From NCBI GenBank assembly GCA_016195205.1, contig JACQAB010000193.1, forward strand, positions 1 through 7,481: a stretch of DNA of 7,481 nucleotides. The letters are read 5' to 3'. The DNA is from Pseudomonadota bacterium (lineage in GTDB: Bacteria; Pseudomonadota; Alphaproteobacteria; UBA9219; RGZA01). The notes under the pieces are model-generated. The model was not told where the DNA came from. It made no database searches and saw nothing but the letters and a program-made list of their open reading frames with translations. A program made the translations under genes and the position numbers. Positions 1 to 6,466 of the stretch are shown one piece after another (position 1 is the stretch's first letter; every line of letters starts with the position of its first letter).

Positions 1-615
1 CGCCAAAGCGGGCAGGAACCTTGCGCCATTACGCTCAATCCACTCGGCCGAGGGCCCCAGCAGCCGGTACAGGAACGGCGGGACGAACAAAGCGCGGGCG
101 TGACGCTCCACCTGAAAGCGGTTATCGGCCAGCAAGCGGCGAATATGCCCGTGTGAAAAAGAAAAACCCGAACCAAAGGGAATTTTTGACGACATATTCC
201 AGAACCCGCCACGATGCGGCACCACCACCACCATCCGCCCGTTCCCGGCCAATACGCGCCAGGATTCTTCCAGAAGCGCCTTCAGGTGTTGGGTGTTCTC
301 CAGCGCATGAACCAGCAAAATCCGGTCGATGCTGTTCTCGGCCAAGGGCAGCGTGGTTTCTTCGGTCAGCGCCGTGGCATTGGGCCCCTCGCGCGGCCAC
401 CAGGTCACGCCCTGCGGCGCAGGCATGAAGGCGAAAAGCCGGGCGGCTTCGCCCAGCATGGGCCGCAAATAAGGCGTGGCATAACCCAGGCCCAATACGC
501 TGAACCCCGCCACATTTTCCCATAACCGGCGCAACGCCGCGCGGATCAGGCGGCGGGCAAAGCCGCCCAGCTCGCCATCATAGAATTCGCGCAAATCGGC
601 AACGTCGGGATACAT
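1..615 (-). CDS. Class I SAM-dependent methyltransferase, 3' end outside window
   Basis: This open frame gives 205 residues, starting MYPDVADLREFY and still open at base 1, so the C-terminus is missing. I infer a SAM-dependent methyltransferase. VLGLGYATPYL (residues 40-50) sits where the glycine-rich SAM-binding motif I belongs. LAENSIDRILLVHALE (91-106) corresponds to the acidic motif and the following strand. LKALLEESWRVLAGNGRMVVVVP (111-133) is the typical helix, turn and strand IV region, and a VPP motif follows at 178-180. From memory, alphaproteobacterial relatives with LGLGYATPYL and WPREGPN-like signatures are about 240-250 residues and are often next to the hydroxyacylglutathione hydrolase gene. 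That neighbour would lie outside the window or be absent. The substrate is unknown. The start is supported by an AGGA ribosome binding site 8 bases upstream (624-627). The gene is divergent from the next one. No membrane segment is seen. Confidence 0.85.
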   Translation of the reverse strand, partial: MYPDVADLREFYDGELGGFARRLIRAALRRLWENVAGFSVLGLGYATPYLRPMLGEAARLFAFMPAPQGVTWWPREGPNATALTEETTLPLAENSIDRILLVHALENTQHLKALLEESWRVLAGNGRMVVVVPHRGGFWNMSSKIPFGSGFSFSHGHIRRLLADNRFQVERHARALFVPPFLYRLLGPSAEWIERNGARFLPALA

Positions 616-704
616 GGATTTATTCCTAAACAGATAAGGTTAACGCGATCTAAAAAGAAGGGCAAAAGCCCGATCAAACCCCTGTTCCGCGCCCGGATTT
701 TGGA

Positions 705-710
705 TATAAT
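705..710 (+). promoter_or_regulatory. Candidate -10 box upstream of the 738 gene
   Basis: A perfect TATAAT lies 27 bases before the ATG at 738. That leaves a short leader of about 20 bases holding an AAAGGA ribosome binding site (726-731, 6 bases from the ATG). The -35 region at normal spacing (682-687, CTGTTC) is poor. A TG at 701-702 is one base too far upstream for a classical extended -10. The call rests on the -10 box and its position only. Confidence 0.4.
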
Positions 711-737
711 CGCCCCATCTTCCAGAAAGGATATGAA

Positions 738-1163
738 ATGTTTGTCGATGAAAAAGCCCTTGGCGCCGCCGTTGCGGAAGTGGCAGAGAGAATTAAACAA
801 ACCGATTTAGCGGAGGCTTTGCCTAAAAAACCGCTGTCTATCCCCGTGACGCTGGTGATTGGCGAAGTCACCAGAAGAATTCCGGGCGAGGTTCCCACGC
901 GTTCGCCGCATATCGAGGATTCCCCAGGCTACCAAAGCTGGGCACGCGGCCGAGCGGGATTTGATGTTCCCGCTTTCGTAGCCACGCACCTGCCCCATGT
1001 TATCCAGCAAACGCTGATGTTCAGCAGTGGCATGCCGCAACAAAGACGGCGGGAACTGGAAGGACATCCTATTCGGATTGAATTCCGGCAAGTTGCTTTT
1101 GATCCGGCGCGGCACACCCCACCGCGCATTGCCAGCGAAAGGCGATTTCCCGGCGTGGTTTAA
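738..1163 (+). CDS. Unrecognised small protein (141 aa)
   Basis: I do not recognise this 141-residue product, which begins MFVDEKALGAAVAEVAERIK. Residues 5-35 look like an amphipathic helix, and PLSIPVTLVIGEVTRRIPGE (32-51) suggests a strand-rich segment. The C-terminal half is rich in Arg, Pro and Gln, with RRR at about 103-105. No signal peptide, membrane segment or catalytic motif is visible. Support for a real gene is positional: an AAAGGA ribosome binding site 6 bases before the ATG, a TATAAT box upstream, and a stop 2 bases from the convergent Nudix stop. Against it, the codon use is odd for this window (several AGA, AGG and CGA codons), and competing open frames lie on both strands of the same stretch. 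If it is not a gene, the stretch 616-1165 is otherwise unassigned. It could be a fast-evolving, acquired or decaying gene. Confidence 0.45.
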   Translation: MFVDEKALGAAVAEVAERIKQTDLAEALPKKPLSIPVTLVIGEVTRRIPGEVPTRSPHIEDSPGYQSWARGRAGFDVPAFVATHLPHVIQQTLMFSSGMPQQRRRELEGHPIRIEFRQVAFDPARHTPPRIASERRFPGVV

Positions 1164-1165
1164 AG

Positions 1166-1621
1166 TTATTCCTGCGGCTTATATTGCGCCTGCGCCAACC
1201 CCACCACCCGGCGCATTTCGTCCCATACCTGCAGGGATTCCAGCTCGGCCGGCTTGATCCAGCGCGCTTCGGTAATGTCGTCCAGCGCCTGCGCCTCGCC
1301 ATTCACATAGCGCGCATTCACTTCCACGATGCTGTAATGAAATTCCACCATGCCCGCGGCGTCATGCGTGACACTGTCGATGCAGGTGATAACGTCAAAA
1401 GGCTCGATCATCACGCCGGTCTCTTCCCGCACCTCGCGGATGGCGGCGTCGAAATGCGTTTCGCCAAGCTCCACCGCGCCGCCGATCAGCCCCCATTCCC
1501 CCTGGCGGGGTGGCCGGGCGCGCTTGATAATCAGGATTTCGTCACCCCACCACACCACCACGCCCACGGTGGCGAAGGGACGCGAGGGATAGCGGCGGGA
1601 TTCCTTAATGGAAGAACGCAT
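1166..1621 (-). CDS. Nudix hydrolase
   Basis: This is a 151-residue Nudix-family hydrolase of the ADP-ribose pyrophosphatase / MutT-like type. It should cleave a nucleoside diphosphate linked to another moiety using divalent metal ions. The complete Nudix box is present at residues 48-70. It starts GAVELGE, and seven residues later reads REVREETGV. It therefore fits GX5EX7REUXEEXGU, with metal-binding Glu63, Glu66 and Glu67. Ahead of it, ATVGVVVWWGDEILIIKR (17-34) is the usual first strand pair and PPRQGEWGLIGG (37-48) leads into the box. Length is normal for a single-domain Nudix protein. A start 34 codons further upstream (1723) is possible, but the extra residues do not look like Nudix sequence, so the ATG at 1621 is preferred. 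Its ribosome binding site is weak. The substrate cannot be told from sequence. The gene is convergent with the 738 gene and divergent from the 1784 gene. Confidence 0.92.
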   Translation of the reverse strand: MRSSIKESRRYPSRPFATVGVVVWWGDEILIIKRARPPRQGEWGLIGGAVELGETHFDAAIREVREETGVMIEPFDVITCIDSVTHDAAGMVEFHYSIVEVNARYVNGEAQALDDITEARWIKPAELESLQVWDEMRRVVGLAQAQYKPQE

Positions 1622-1774
1622 GCGAACTCGCTGAAAAGCTGAAACAGAATAGCGTCTTAAGGGAAAGACACCGGCCTCTGAAAAAGCATGAAACCGCGAT
1701 TCCGGCCCTTGCCACAATAGCAAAAATCGGCTTTCCTAAACCCCCAATAACCCCTCGTTTCCCTCCATCATTTT

Positions 1775-1778
1775 GAGG
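1775..1778 (+). promoter_or_regulatory. Ribosome binding site of the 1784 gene
   Basis: GAGG lies 5 bases before the ATG at 1784 and supports that start. The 162-base divergent gap (1622-1783) between this gene and the Nudix gene must hold promoters for both, but I could not find a convincing -35/-10 pair on either strand. Confidence 0.5.
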
Positions 1779-1783
1779 CCGCA

Positions 1784-2866
1784 ATGTCTTTATCTCTCGT
1801 TGAATACGCTGGTCGGGCCATGGCCCATATGGGCAAAACAAGAAAGCTTAGAAGCCAAGGCTCAGCCTATGAGACCAACCAGTTTCTCATCGGGATACAT
1901 AATTTCCCCAAACAGGTTGATTGGCTCATCGCCGAACGCAGAACCCTTCACGAGCGCATTGCCTCGGGAGATGCGGAAGCGGTGGAGCTTCTTGATCAAA
2001 TGCCGACGACGGCGATGTTCGTTTTTGAGCTTTATAAAAAAGCCGTGGCTTTGGTTCCCAAAAATCGTCGCCGCACGTGGGGAAGCGGCTTTCATTACGG
2101 AAAGGTGGGCCGCGAACTGAAAGACGGCCATCCGATGTTCATCATCGACCGCGACATCATCACTACTTATTACGGCATACGCACCGGGGCGCTGGCCTTG
2201 CAGGCACGCGGCTATCATGCAAACTGGAAAGGTTTCCGCAGCGCGCTGGACAAGGGCATGGCCGCTGACCTTGCCGAGGAATTCGACGGCATCCAGGCCA
2301 AGCGCAATGCGGGCGACGACACCTGGCACAAGGATTTTTACGGTTCCGAGCATCGCCTGGGTTATCTGATGCTGACCGCACCCAAGAAATTGGACGCTTA
2401 CCGCGCGCTGAAGCTGGTGAACCGCGATTTTCTGCAATACGCCGATATGATGGTGGATTACACGGCGAGCCACATCGGGGAATACTTGCCCTTCCATAAC
2501 AAGTGGGCAGTGATGAACGATCTGCGCCAACTGCATCATCTTTATCGTTCTACGGTTGATAATCAGGACATCCCGGCGGCTATCCGTGATGCCTTTACAG
2601 CCGGCTTTGAAGAGGCAGCCTTAAAAATTTCCGCCAAGGCAGATGTCATTGTCATACATCCAGACATCGCGGATCAAATGATCCAGATGTTCAGAAGGAT
2701 GCGGGAAGCCCCTCACGTCATTCCATACCCCAGCCACCCGAATCTGGTTCATCAGGGGGTCAAAACGGCGGCTTCCGTGCAGGCAAAACTTCTTGTCCTT
2801 GCCTACCGCTTTGCGCAAAAACGAAGAGGCGCTGAAGCAGCCGGGCCGTTACCCCAACCCGCCTAA
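1784..2866 (+). CDS. Unrecognised cytoplasmic protein (360 aa)
   Basis: I do not recognise this 360-residue protein, which begins MSLSLVEYAGRAMAHMGKTR. It is charged and probably mostly helical, with no signal peptide, membrane segment or nucleotide-binding loop. A basic stretch lies at 18-24 and another (NRRRTWG) at 94-100. The central part (125-255) is rich in aromatics and His: ITTYYGIRTG (126-135), HKDFYGSEHRLGYLML (182-197), LPFHNKWAVMNDLRQLHHLY (235-254). KADVIVIHPDIADQMI (285-300) resembles a strand-loop-helix and is the part most like a compact fold. The tail (346-360) is basic, then Ala/Pro-rich and probably disordered. A GAGG site 5 bases upstream supports the start, and the frame is intact and long, so the gene is very likely real. 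Its TAA overlaps the phaB TAG on the other strand. Its function is unknown. Position beside the PHB operon is not evidence of a PHB role, because it is transcribed convergently. Confidence 0.85.
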   Translation: MSLSLVEYAGRAMAHMGKTRKLRSQGSAYETNQFLIGIHNFPKQVDWLIAERRTLHERIASGDAEAVELLDQMPTTAMFVFELYKKAVALVPKNRRRTWGSGFHYGKVGRELKDGHPMFIIDRDIITTYYGIRTGALALQARGYHANWKGFRSALDKGMAADLAEEFDGIQAKRNAGDDTWHKDFYGSEHRLGYLMLTAPKKLDAYRALKLVNRDFLQYADMMVDYTASHIGEYLPFHNKWAVMNDLRQLHHLYRSTVDNQDIPAAIRDAFTAGFEEAALKISAKADVIVIHPDIADQMIQMFRRMREAPHVIPYPSHPNLVHQGVKTAASVQAKLLVLAYRFAQKRRGAEAAGPLPQPA

Positions 2867-3588
2867 GCCAAATACTGCCCGCCGTTGATCGACAGCGTGG
2901 AGCCGGTGATATAACCGCCGTTGTCGGAAGCCAGGAAGCACACCGCACGGGCGATTTCTTCGGGCTGGCCCAAACGGCCCACCGGAATTTTACTGGTAAT
3001 CTTTTCGACAATCGCGGGATCCATGGCCCGCACCATTTCGGTGCTGGTATAGCCGGGCGCCACCACGTTCACGGTAATGCCCTTAATGGCGCTTTCCTGC
3101 GCCAGCGCCTTGGTAAAGCCGATGATGCCGGCCTTCGACGCCGAGTAATTGGTCTGACCGAATTGCCCCGACTGCCCGTTGATGGATGAAATGCTGACGA
3201 TGCGCCCAAAACCGCGGGTGCGCATGCCTTCGATCACCGAACGGCTCATGTAAAACACGGACGACAAATTGACGCGGATCACATCGTCCCACTGTTCCTT
3301 GGTCATTTTATGCATCACGCCGTCTTTGGTGATGCCGGCGTTGTTGACCAGCACCTCGATCGGGCCGATAGCGGCGGTGATTTGCGCCACGCCTTTCTGG
3401 CAGGCGTCGAAATCGCTGACGTCCCATTTATAGTGAGAGATTCCCGTTCTGGTGGTGAACGCCACCGCCGGGTCGTCGGCGCCGTGATAATTGGCCGCGA
3501 CCTTGTAGCCGCGCGCTTTCAGCATAACGGCAACCGCCGCGCCGATGCCGCGAACTCCGCCTGTTACTAACGCTACTCTTCCAGCCAT
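2863..3588 (-). CDS. phaB: Acetoacetyl-CoA reductase, NADPH-dependent
   Basis: This 241-residue short-chain dehydrogenase/reductase should reduce acetoacetyl-CoA to (R)-3-hydroxybutyryl-CoA, the PHB monomer precursor. The cofactor loop TGGVRGIG is at 9-16, NNAG at 82-85, and catalytic Asn at 107 (RVNLSS). The active-site segment has Ser135, Tyr148 and Lys152. The Ser-Tyr spacing of 13 and the stretch GQFGQTNYSASKAG (141-154) closely match known PhaB enzymes and separate it from FabG, which lacks this Gln-rich motif. Length matches the family (about 240-246). An AAGGAG ribosome binding site 7 bases upstream (3596-3601) fixes the start. It is the last gene of the pha operon, 87 bases after phaA, a gap occupied by a hairpin repeat. 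Its TAG stop overlaps the TAA stop of the convergent 1784 gene. Cytoplasmic or granule-associated action is expected. Confidence 0.95.
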   Translation of the reverse strand: MAGRVALVTGGVRGIGAAVAVMLKARGYKVAANYHGADDPAVAFTTRTGISHYKWDVSDFDACQKGVAQITAAIGPIEVLVNNAGITKDGVMHKMTKEQWDDVIRVNLSSVFYMSRSVIEGMRTRGFGRIVSISSINGQSGQFGQTNYSASKAGIIGFTKALAQESAIKGITVNVVAPGYTSTEMVRAMDPAIVEKITSKIPVGRLGQPEEIARAVCFLASDNGGYITGSTLSINGGQYLA

Positions 3589-3604
3589 TCCATTTCTCCT
3601 TAAT

Positions 3605-3676
3605 AAAGTAGTGAGTAGTGAGTATTGAGGAGTGAAAGACTGGCTTCATTACTCACTACTCAATACTCACTACTTT
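3605..3676. repeat. Long imperfect inverted repeat made of 7-base units
   Basis: Two 32-base arms (3605-3636 and 3645-3676) are reverse complements at 28 of 32 positions and enclose an 8-base loop, AGACTGGC. Each arm is itself a run of degenerate 7-base units: the left arm reads GTAGTGA, GTAGTGA, GTATTGA, GGAGTGA. The structure fills most of the phaA-phaB gap. Its right edge touches the first base of the phaA stop codon, and its left edge lies 3 bases from the phaB ribosome binding site. In the transcript it would form a stem of about 32 pairs. No T tract follows on the minus strand, so it does not look like an intrinsic terminator. It could be a dispersed intergenic repeat, an RNA-stability hairpin or a translation control element. 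Confidence 0.9.
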
Positions 3677-4851
3677 CACCTCTCCACACACATGGCGATT
3701 CCCATGCCGCCACCGATGCACAGCGTGGCCAGACCTTTTTTCGAATTCCGCCGCGCCATTTCGTGCAGCAGCGTCACCAAAACCCGCGCGCCCGAAGCGC
3801 CAATCGGATGGCCCAGGGCAATCGCCCCGCCATTCACATTCACCTTGTTCAGATCCCAGCCCATTTCCTTGTTCACGGCGATGGCCTGGGCGGCAAAAGC
3901 CTCATTCGCTTCGATCAGATCAAGATCCTGGGCGTTCCATCCGGCTTTCTTCAGCGCCGCGCGGCTGGCGGGAATGGGGCCCGTGCCCATCACCGCAGGA
4001 TCAACCCCCACCGTGGCCCATCCTGCGATGCGCGCCAAAGGAGCAAGCCCGCGCTTTTTGGCTTCGTCCTCGCGCATCAGCACCAGGGCCGCCGCGCCGT
4101 CATTGATGCTGGAAGCATTGCCCGCCGTCACCGTGCCGTCTTTGGAAAAAGCCGGACGCAGCTTGCCCAAGCTTTCCGCCGTGGTGCCCGGGCGCGGACC
4201 TTCGTCCTGGTCCACGACGCGGTCGCCCTTCTTCTCTTTAATGGTGATCGGGGTGATTTCAGCCTTGAAACGCCCTTCTTTCATCGCGGCTTCGGCCTTC
4301 TGCTGCGAAGCGGCGGCGAATTGGTCCTGCATTTCGCGGGTGATCTGGTGACGCTGGGCCACGTTCTCCGCCGTGATGCCCATGTGATAGTTGTTATAGA
4401 TATCCCACAAACCGTCGCGGATCATGGTGTCGACCATTTCGCCGTTGCCCATGCGCACGCCGTTGCGCAGGTAAATGGCATGGGGCGACAGGCTCATATT
4501 CTCCTGCCCTCCCGCCACCACGATCTGTGTGTCGTCATTGGCAATGGCCTGCATGCCCATCACCACCGCGCGCAAGCCCGAGCCGCACACCTGATTGATG
4601 GTGATGGCGGTTTTTTCATACGGCACGCCCGCAGCCACCGCCGCCTGACGCGCGGGATTCTGTCCCTGCGCCGCGGTTAGAATTTGTCCCATGATCACGT
4701 CGCTGACATCGCCCGGCGCAACTTTGGCGCGCGCCAGGGCTTCTTTGATCACGGCCGTGCCCAACTCATGTGCGGGCAGAGTGGAAAGCGTGCCGCTGAA
4801 CGTGCCGATGGCGGTGCGGGCGGCGGAAACGATGACAACGGGGATGGGCAT
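3676..4851 (-). CDS. phaA: Acetyl-CoA acetyltransferase (biosynthetic thiolase)
   Basis: This 391-residue thiolase should condense two acetyl-CoA into acetoacetyl-CoA, the first step of PHB synthesis. The whole catalytic set is present at the positions known from biosynthetic thiolases: nucleophile Cys89 in NQVCGSGLRA, His348 in GGAIALGHPIGASG, and Cys378 in CIGGGMG. Other family marks are VSAARTAIGTFSG (8-20), GGQENMS (114-120), NASSINDGAAALVLM (245-259) and EANEAFAAQA (314-323). Length is typical. The start is supported by AAAGGA (4858-4863), 6 bases upstream. It begins 21 bases after the phaC stop, so it is almost certainly co-transcribed with phaC. phaB follows after the hairpin repeat. 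Next to phaB and phaC the PHB role is clear, although such enzymes can also act in fatty-acid or amino-acid breakdown. Confidence 0.96.
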   Translation of the reverse strand: MPIPVVIVSAARTAIGTFSGTLSTLPAHELGTAVIKEALARAKVAPGDVSDVIMGQILTAAQGQNPARQAAVAAGVPYEKTAITINQVCGSGLRAVVMGMQAIANDDTQIVVAGGQENMSLSPHAIYLRNGVRMGNGEMVDTMIRDGLWDIYNNYHMGITAENVAQRHQITREMQDQFAAASQQKAEAAMKEGRFKAEITPITIKEKKGDRVVDQDEGPRPGTTAESLGKLRPAFSKDGTVTAGNASSINDGAAALVLMREDEAKKRGLAPLARIAGWATVGVDPAVMGTGPIPASRAALKKAGWNAQDLDLIEANEAFAAQAIAVNKEMGWDLNKVNVNGGAIALGHPIGASGARVLVTLLHEMARRNSKKGLATLCIGGGMGIAMCVER

Positions 4852-4872
4852 GGAGAATCCTTTGACCTTAAA

Positions 4873-6150
4873 CTAAGGGCGCACACCGCCGGACGCAAGC
4901 CAATCAAATAGCTGCGGCCAAAGCCTGTCTTTGGCGGCTTCATGCGCCACCATGCTGACATGGCCGAAAACGGGGTTGAGAATCTTGGCGTCTTTCATGG
5001 ATTTGGCCAGGGCCTGGGCGCTGGCTGGCGGCACGATTTTGTCGCGGTTGGGAATCACATGCAGGCTGGGAATATCCAATTTTGCTGGACGAATGCATTC
5101 CCCCATAACCTTCCATTGGCCTAGCGCGGGGGAATTTTCCACATACCAGCCCTGCAGGCATTCCTGCGCCACCTTTTTGGCCAGCGGCACGCCATCATTC
5201 ACCCAATCTTCCAGAATCACAAAGCTGCGGGCGGTGGGGCTTTTTTTATCCAGTGCGGCAAAACGGCAAAATTTTTCGATCACCGCAAAGGGCTGCAACA
5301 GGATGAAAAAAGCCTGCAGCACGTCGGCAGGCATTTCGTTCCACTTTTCCAGGGAGGGACCAAGCTGGGCCAGAACCTGCTCCATCCGTTCCTTGGCCAA
5401 CCCGTCGGCATGGAAATCCCATGGGGTGGCAAGGAACATCAGGCTTTTGGTTTTACCGGGCGATAATTGCGCCAGGGCCGCCGCCAGCAGCCCGCCCATG
5501 CAATAGCCGATCATCGCCACGGGGCCCTTATTTTCCTTATGGGCAAGATCCAGCGCTTTACCGGCGCGCTTTATATACTGGTCAAGCATGAATCCGCGTT
5601 CTTTCTTGCCCGGCGTGTTCCAATCCAGCACCAGCGGACGAAAGCCGCGGGCCTTCAGTGCGCGCGCGAAGCTTTGCGCCTTGTCCAGATCCAGCACGTG
5701 ATAGCGGTTAATGAGCGAGGGAATGACCAGCACCGTCTCGCCCTTGCCGCCAAAATCCAGCAAACGGGTGGTGCCTTCCCGCCATAAAACTGGTGGGGGT
5801 TCCAACGCGCGGCGAAACGTGGAATGGCGGTAACGGTCAACGCCCGCCAGAAAGGACTGGTATTTTTCGGTGGCGAGTTTTTCGGCGGTTTCTTTAAGCT
5901 TTTCGGCGGCGCGCGAATCTGCGTCCAGCAGCTTCTTCAAATCCGATGACAGACGCCGAGCGCGCTCCCGCAGCTCGGGATCCTGAAGAAGTTCCAGGGG
6001 CGGCGCGTTCCCGCTCCATATTCGCAACGCGGCGGGCCAGCTCTGCCATTGCAGGATCGCCAGCGAAAGCAGGAGGGGCAATGGGGTGGGCCCCGCGCGA
6101 ACGCTGTCCGCGCTTGGAGGTTTTGCTTTGGGTCGTTTGGTTTTTGTCAT
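4873..6150 (-). CDS. phaC: Short-type poly(3-hydroxyalkanoate) synthase (alpha/beta hydrolase fold)
   Basis: This 425-residue protein should polymerise (R)-3-hydroxybutyryl-CoA on the granule surface. The lipase-like box GYCMGG (215-220) carries nucleophile Cys217, with Asp370 (PNRDKIVPP) and His397 (FGHVSMV) completing the triad. The 153-residue Cys-Asp distance is that of class III PhaC. Other marks are REGTTRLLDFG (124-134), VLVIPSLINRY (140-150), LDWNTPG (175-181) and EDWVNDGVPL (314-323). It is far shorter than class I synthases (about 590) but longer than classical class III PhaC (about 355), owing to a roughly 120-residue N-terminal region with a Trp-rich helix (28-50) and a Glu/Lys-rich helix (56-97). 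I recall similar short synthases in alphaproteobacteria. The ATG at 6150 lacks a good ribosome binding site. In-frame TGA TGA at 6202-6207 rules out a longer form, so translation is probably coupled to the upstream gene, whose frame overlaps it. Confidence 0.9.
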   Translation of the reverse strand: MTKTKRPKAKPPSADSVRAGPTPLPLLLSLAILQWQSWPAALRIWSGNAPPLELLQDPELRERARRLSSDLKKLLDADSRAAEKLKETAEKLATEKYQSFLAGVDRYRHSTFRRALEPPPVLWREGTTRLLDFGGKGETVLVIPSLINRYHVLDLDKAQSFARALKARGFRPLVLDWNTPGKKERGFMLDQYIKRAGKALDLAHKENKGPVAMIGYCMGGLLAAALAQLSPGKTKSLMFLATPWDFHADGLAKERMEQVLAQLGPSLEKWNEMPADVLQAFFILLQPFAVIEKFCRFAALDKKSPTARSFVILEDWVNDGVPLAKKVAQECLQGWYVENSPALGQWKVMGECIRPAKLDIPSLHVIPNRDKIVPPASAQALAKSMKDAKILNPVFGHVSMVAHEAAKDRLWPQLFDWLASGGVRP

Positions 6151-6442
6151 TCCGTGCCGCGGCGTTCGTGGCAGAGGCCGCCTGGCTCCAAGGATCGGCC
6201 ATCATCAGCCACATATCCATCCCCTGTGTAAAGAAGGAGAAGACCGGCTGCATGTTCCGGTTCATTTCCTGCATCGCAGCAGGACTGCGTGAAAGGGCGG
6301 TCAACTGCTCGCGCCACAGGTCAAGGCTGCGGCGGGCCAGTTGCTCATACACCGAAGCAACGGGCTTGGCCCGGGTTTCAACGGAGGGCTTTCTTTTCGA
6401 GGCCGCAACTGTCTTGGCGCGGGATGCTTTCTTGCGTGACAT
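5894..6442 (-). CDS. Phasin-like or PHA synthase accessory subunit, C-terminus uncertain
   Basis: This is the first gene of the pha operon, 182 residues as read. The start at 6442 is fixed by an AGGAGG site 6 bases upstream. A Lys/Arg-rich N-terminus (1-26, MSRKKASRAKTVAASKRK) precedes an amphipathic helical core (30-86: YEQLARRSLDLWREQLTALS, then MNRNMQPVFSFFTQGMDMWL). That suggests a granule-binding phasin or a PhaE/PhaR-like synthase subunit. The residues after about 90 are low in complexity. The frame overlaps phaC by 257 bases, far more than usual. In the overlap the phaC frame has the better third-position GC (I count 29 of 40 against 22 of 40 over 5941-6060). The overlap tail may therefore be an artefact: a single missing base would let this gene end at the TGA inside ATGA at the phaC start (6147-6150). 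Alternatively both frames are used. I know no family name for it, so the role is inferred from context and composition. Confidence 0.65.
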   Translation of the reverse strand: MSRKKASRAKTVAASKRKPSVETRAKPVASVYEQLARRSLDLWREQLTALSRSPAAMQEMNRNMQPVFSFFTQGMDMWLMMADPWSQAASATNAAARNDKNQTTQSKTSKRGQRSRGAHPIAPPAFAGDPAMAELARRVANMERERAAPGTSSGSRAAGARSASVIGFEEAAGRRFARRRKA

Positions 6443-6448
6443 GGGCAA

Positions 6449-6454
6449 CCTCCT
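6449..6454 (-). promoter_or_regulatory. Strong ribosome binding site of the phasin-like gene
   Basis: A full AGGAGG (CCTCCT on the plus strand) lies 6 bases before the ATG at 6442. It decides for this start over the in-frame ATG at 6475, which lies upstream of the site. It is the best ribosome binding site in the window, in keeping with an abundant granule protein. Confidence 0.8.
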
Positions 6455-6466
6455 GAAGACACGGGT

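Noticed and set aside
21..428. Plus-strand open frame of 135 codons at the left end
   Set aside because: It is antisense to the methyltransferase, with an Arg/Pro/Ala-rich product and no recognisable domain.
122..523. Minus-strand open frame of 133 codons at the left end
   Set aside because: It is out of frame with the methyltransferase, which fills the same strand from 615 to the window edge and shows clear family motifs.
1622..1723. Upstream extension of the Nudix gene by 34 codons
   Set aside because: The extra residues precede the natural first strand of the fold and look non-coding. The inner ATG gives the usual family length.
1862..2539. Minus-strand open frame of 225 codons inside the 1784 gene
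   Set aside because: It lies wholly within a longer frame with a good start. Its product is low in recognisable structure and rich in His, Gln and Arg, as antisense frames in GC-rich DNA tend to be.
3605..3676. Intrinsic terminator or CRISPR-like array
   Set aside because: The minus-strand transcript has no T tract after the stem. The repeat units are 7 bases with no spacers, so it is neither.
3625..4680. Long plus-strand open frame of 351 codons opposite phaA
   Set aside because: It is the antisense shadow of phaA: a His/Arg/Ala-rich product with no ribosome binding site logic, while the minus strand encodes a thiolase with every catalytic residue.
6120..6150. Programmed frameshift site (CAAAAAC) joining the phasin-like frame to phaC
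   Set aside because: A -1 slip there leads to a frame other than phaC, and CAAAAAC does not allow full re-pairing. A +1 shift would be needed and no known signal for it is visible.
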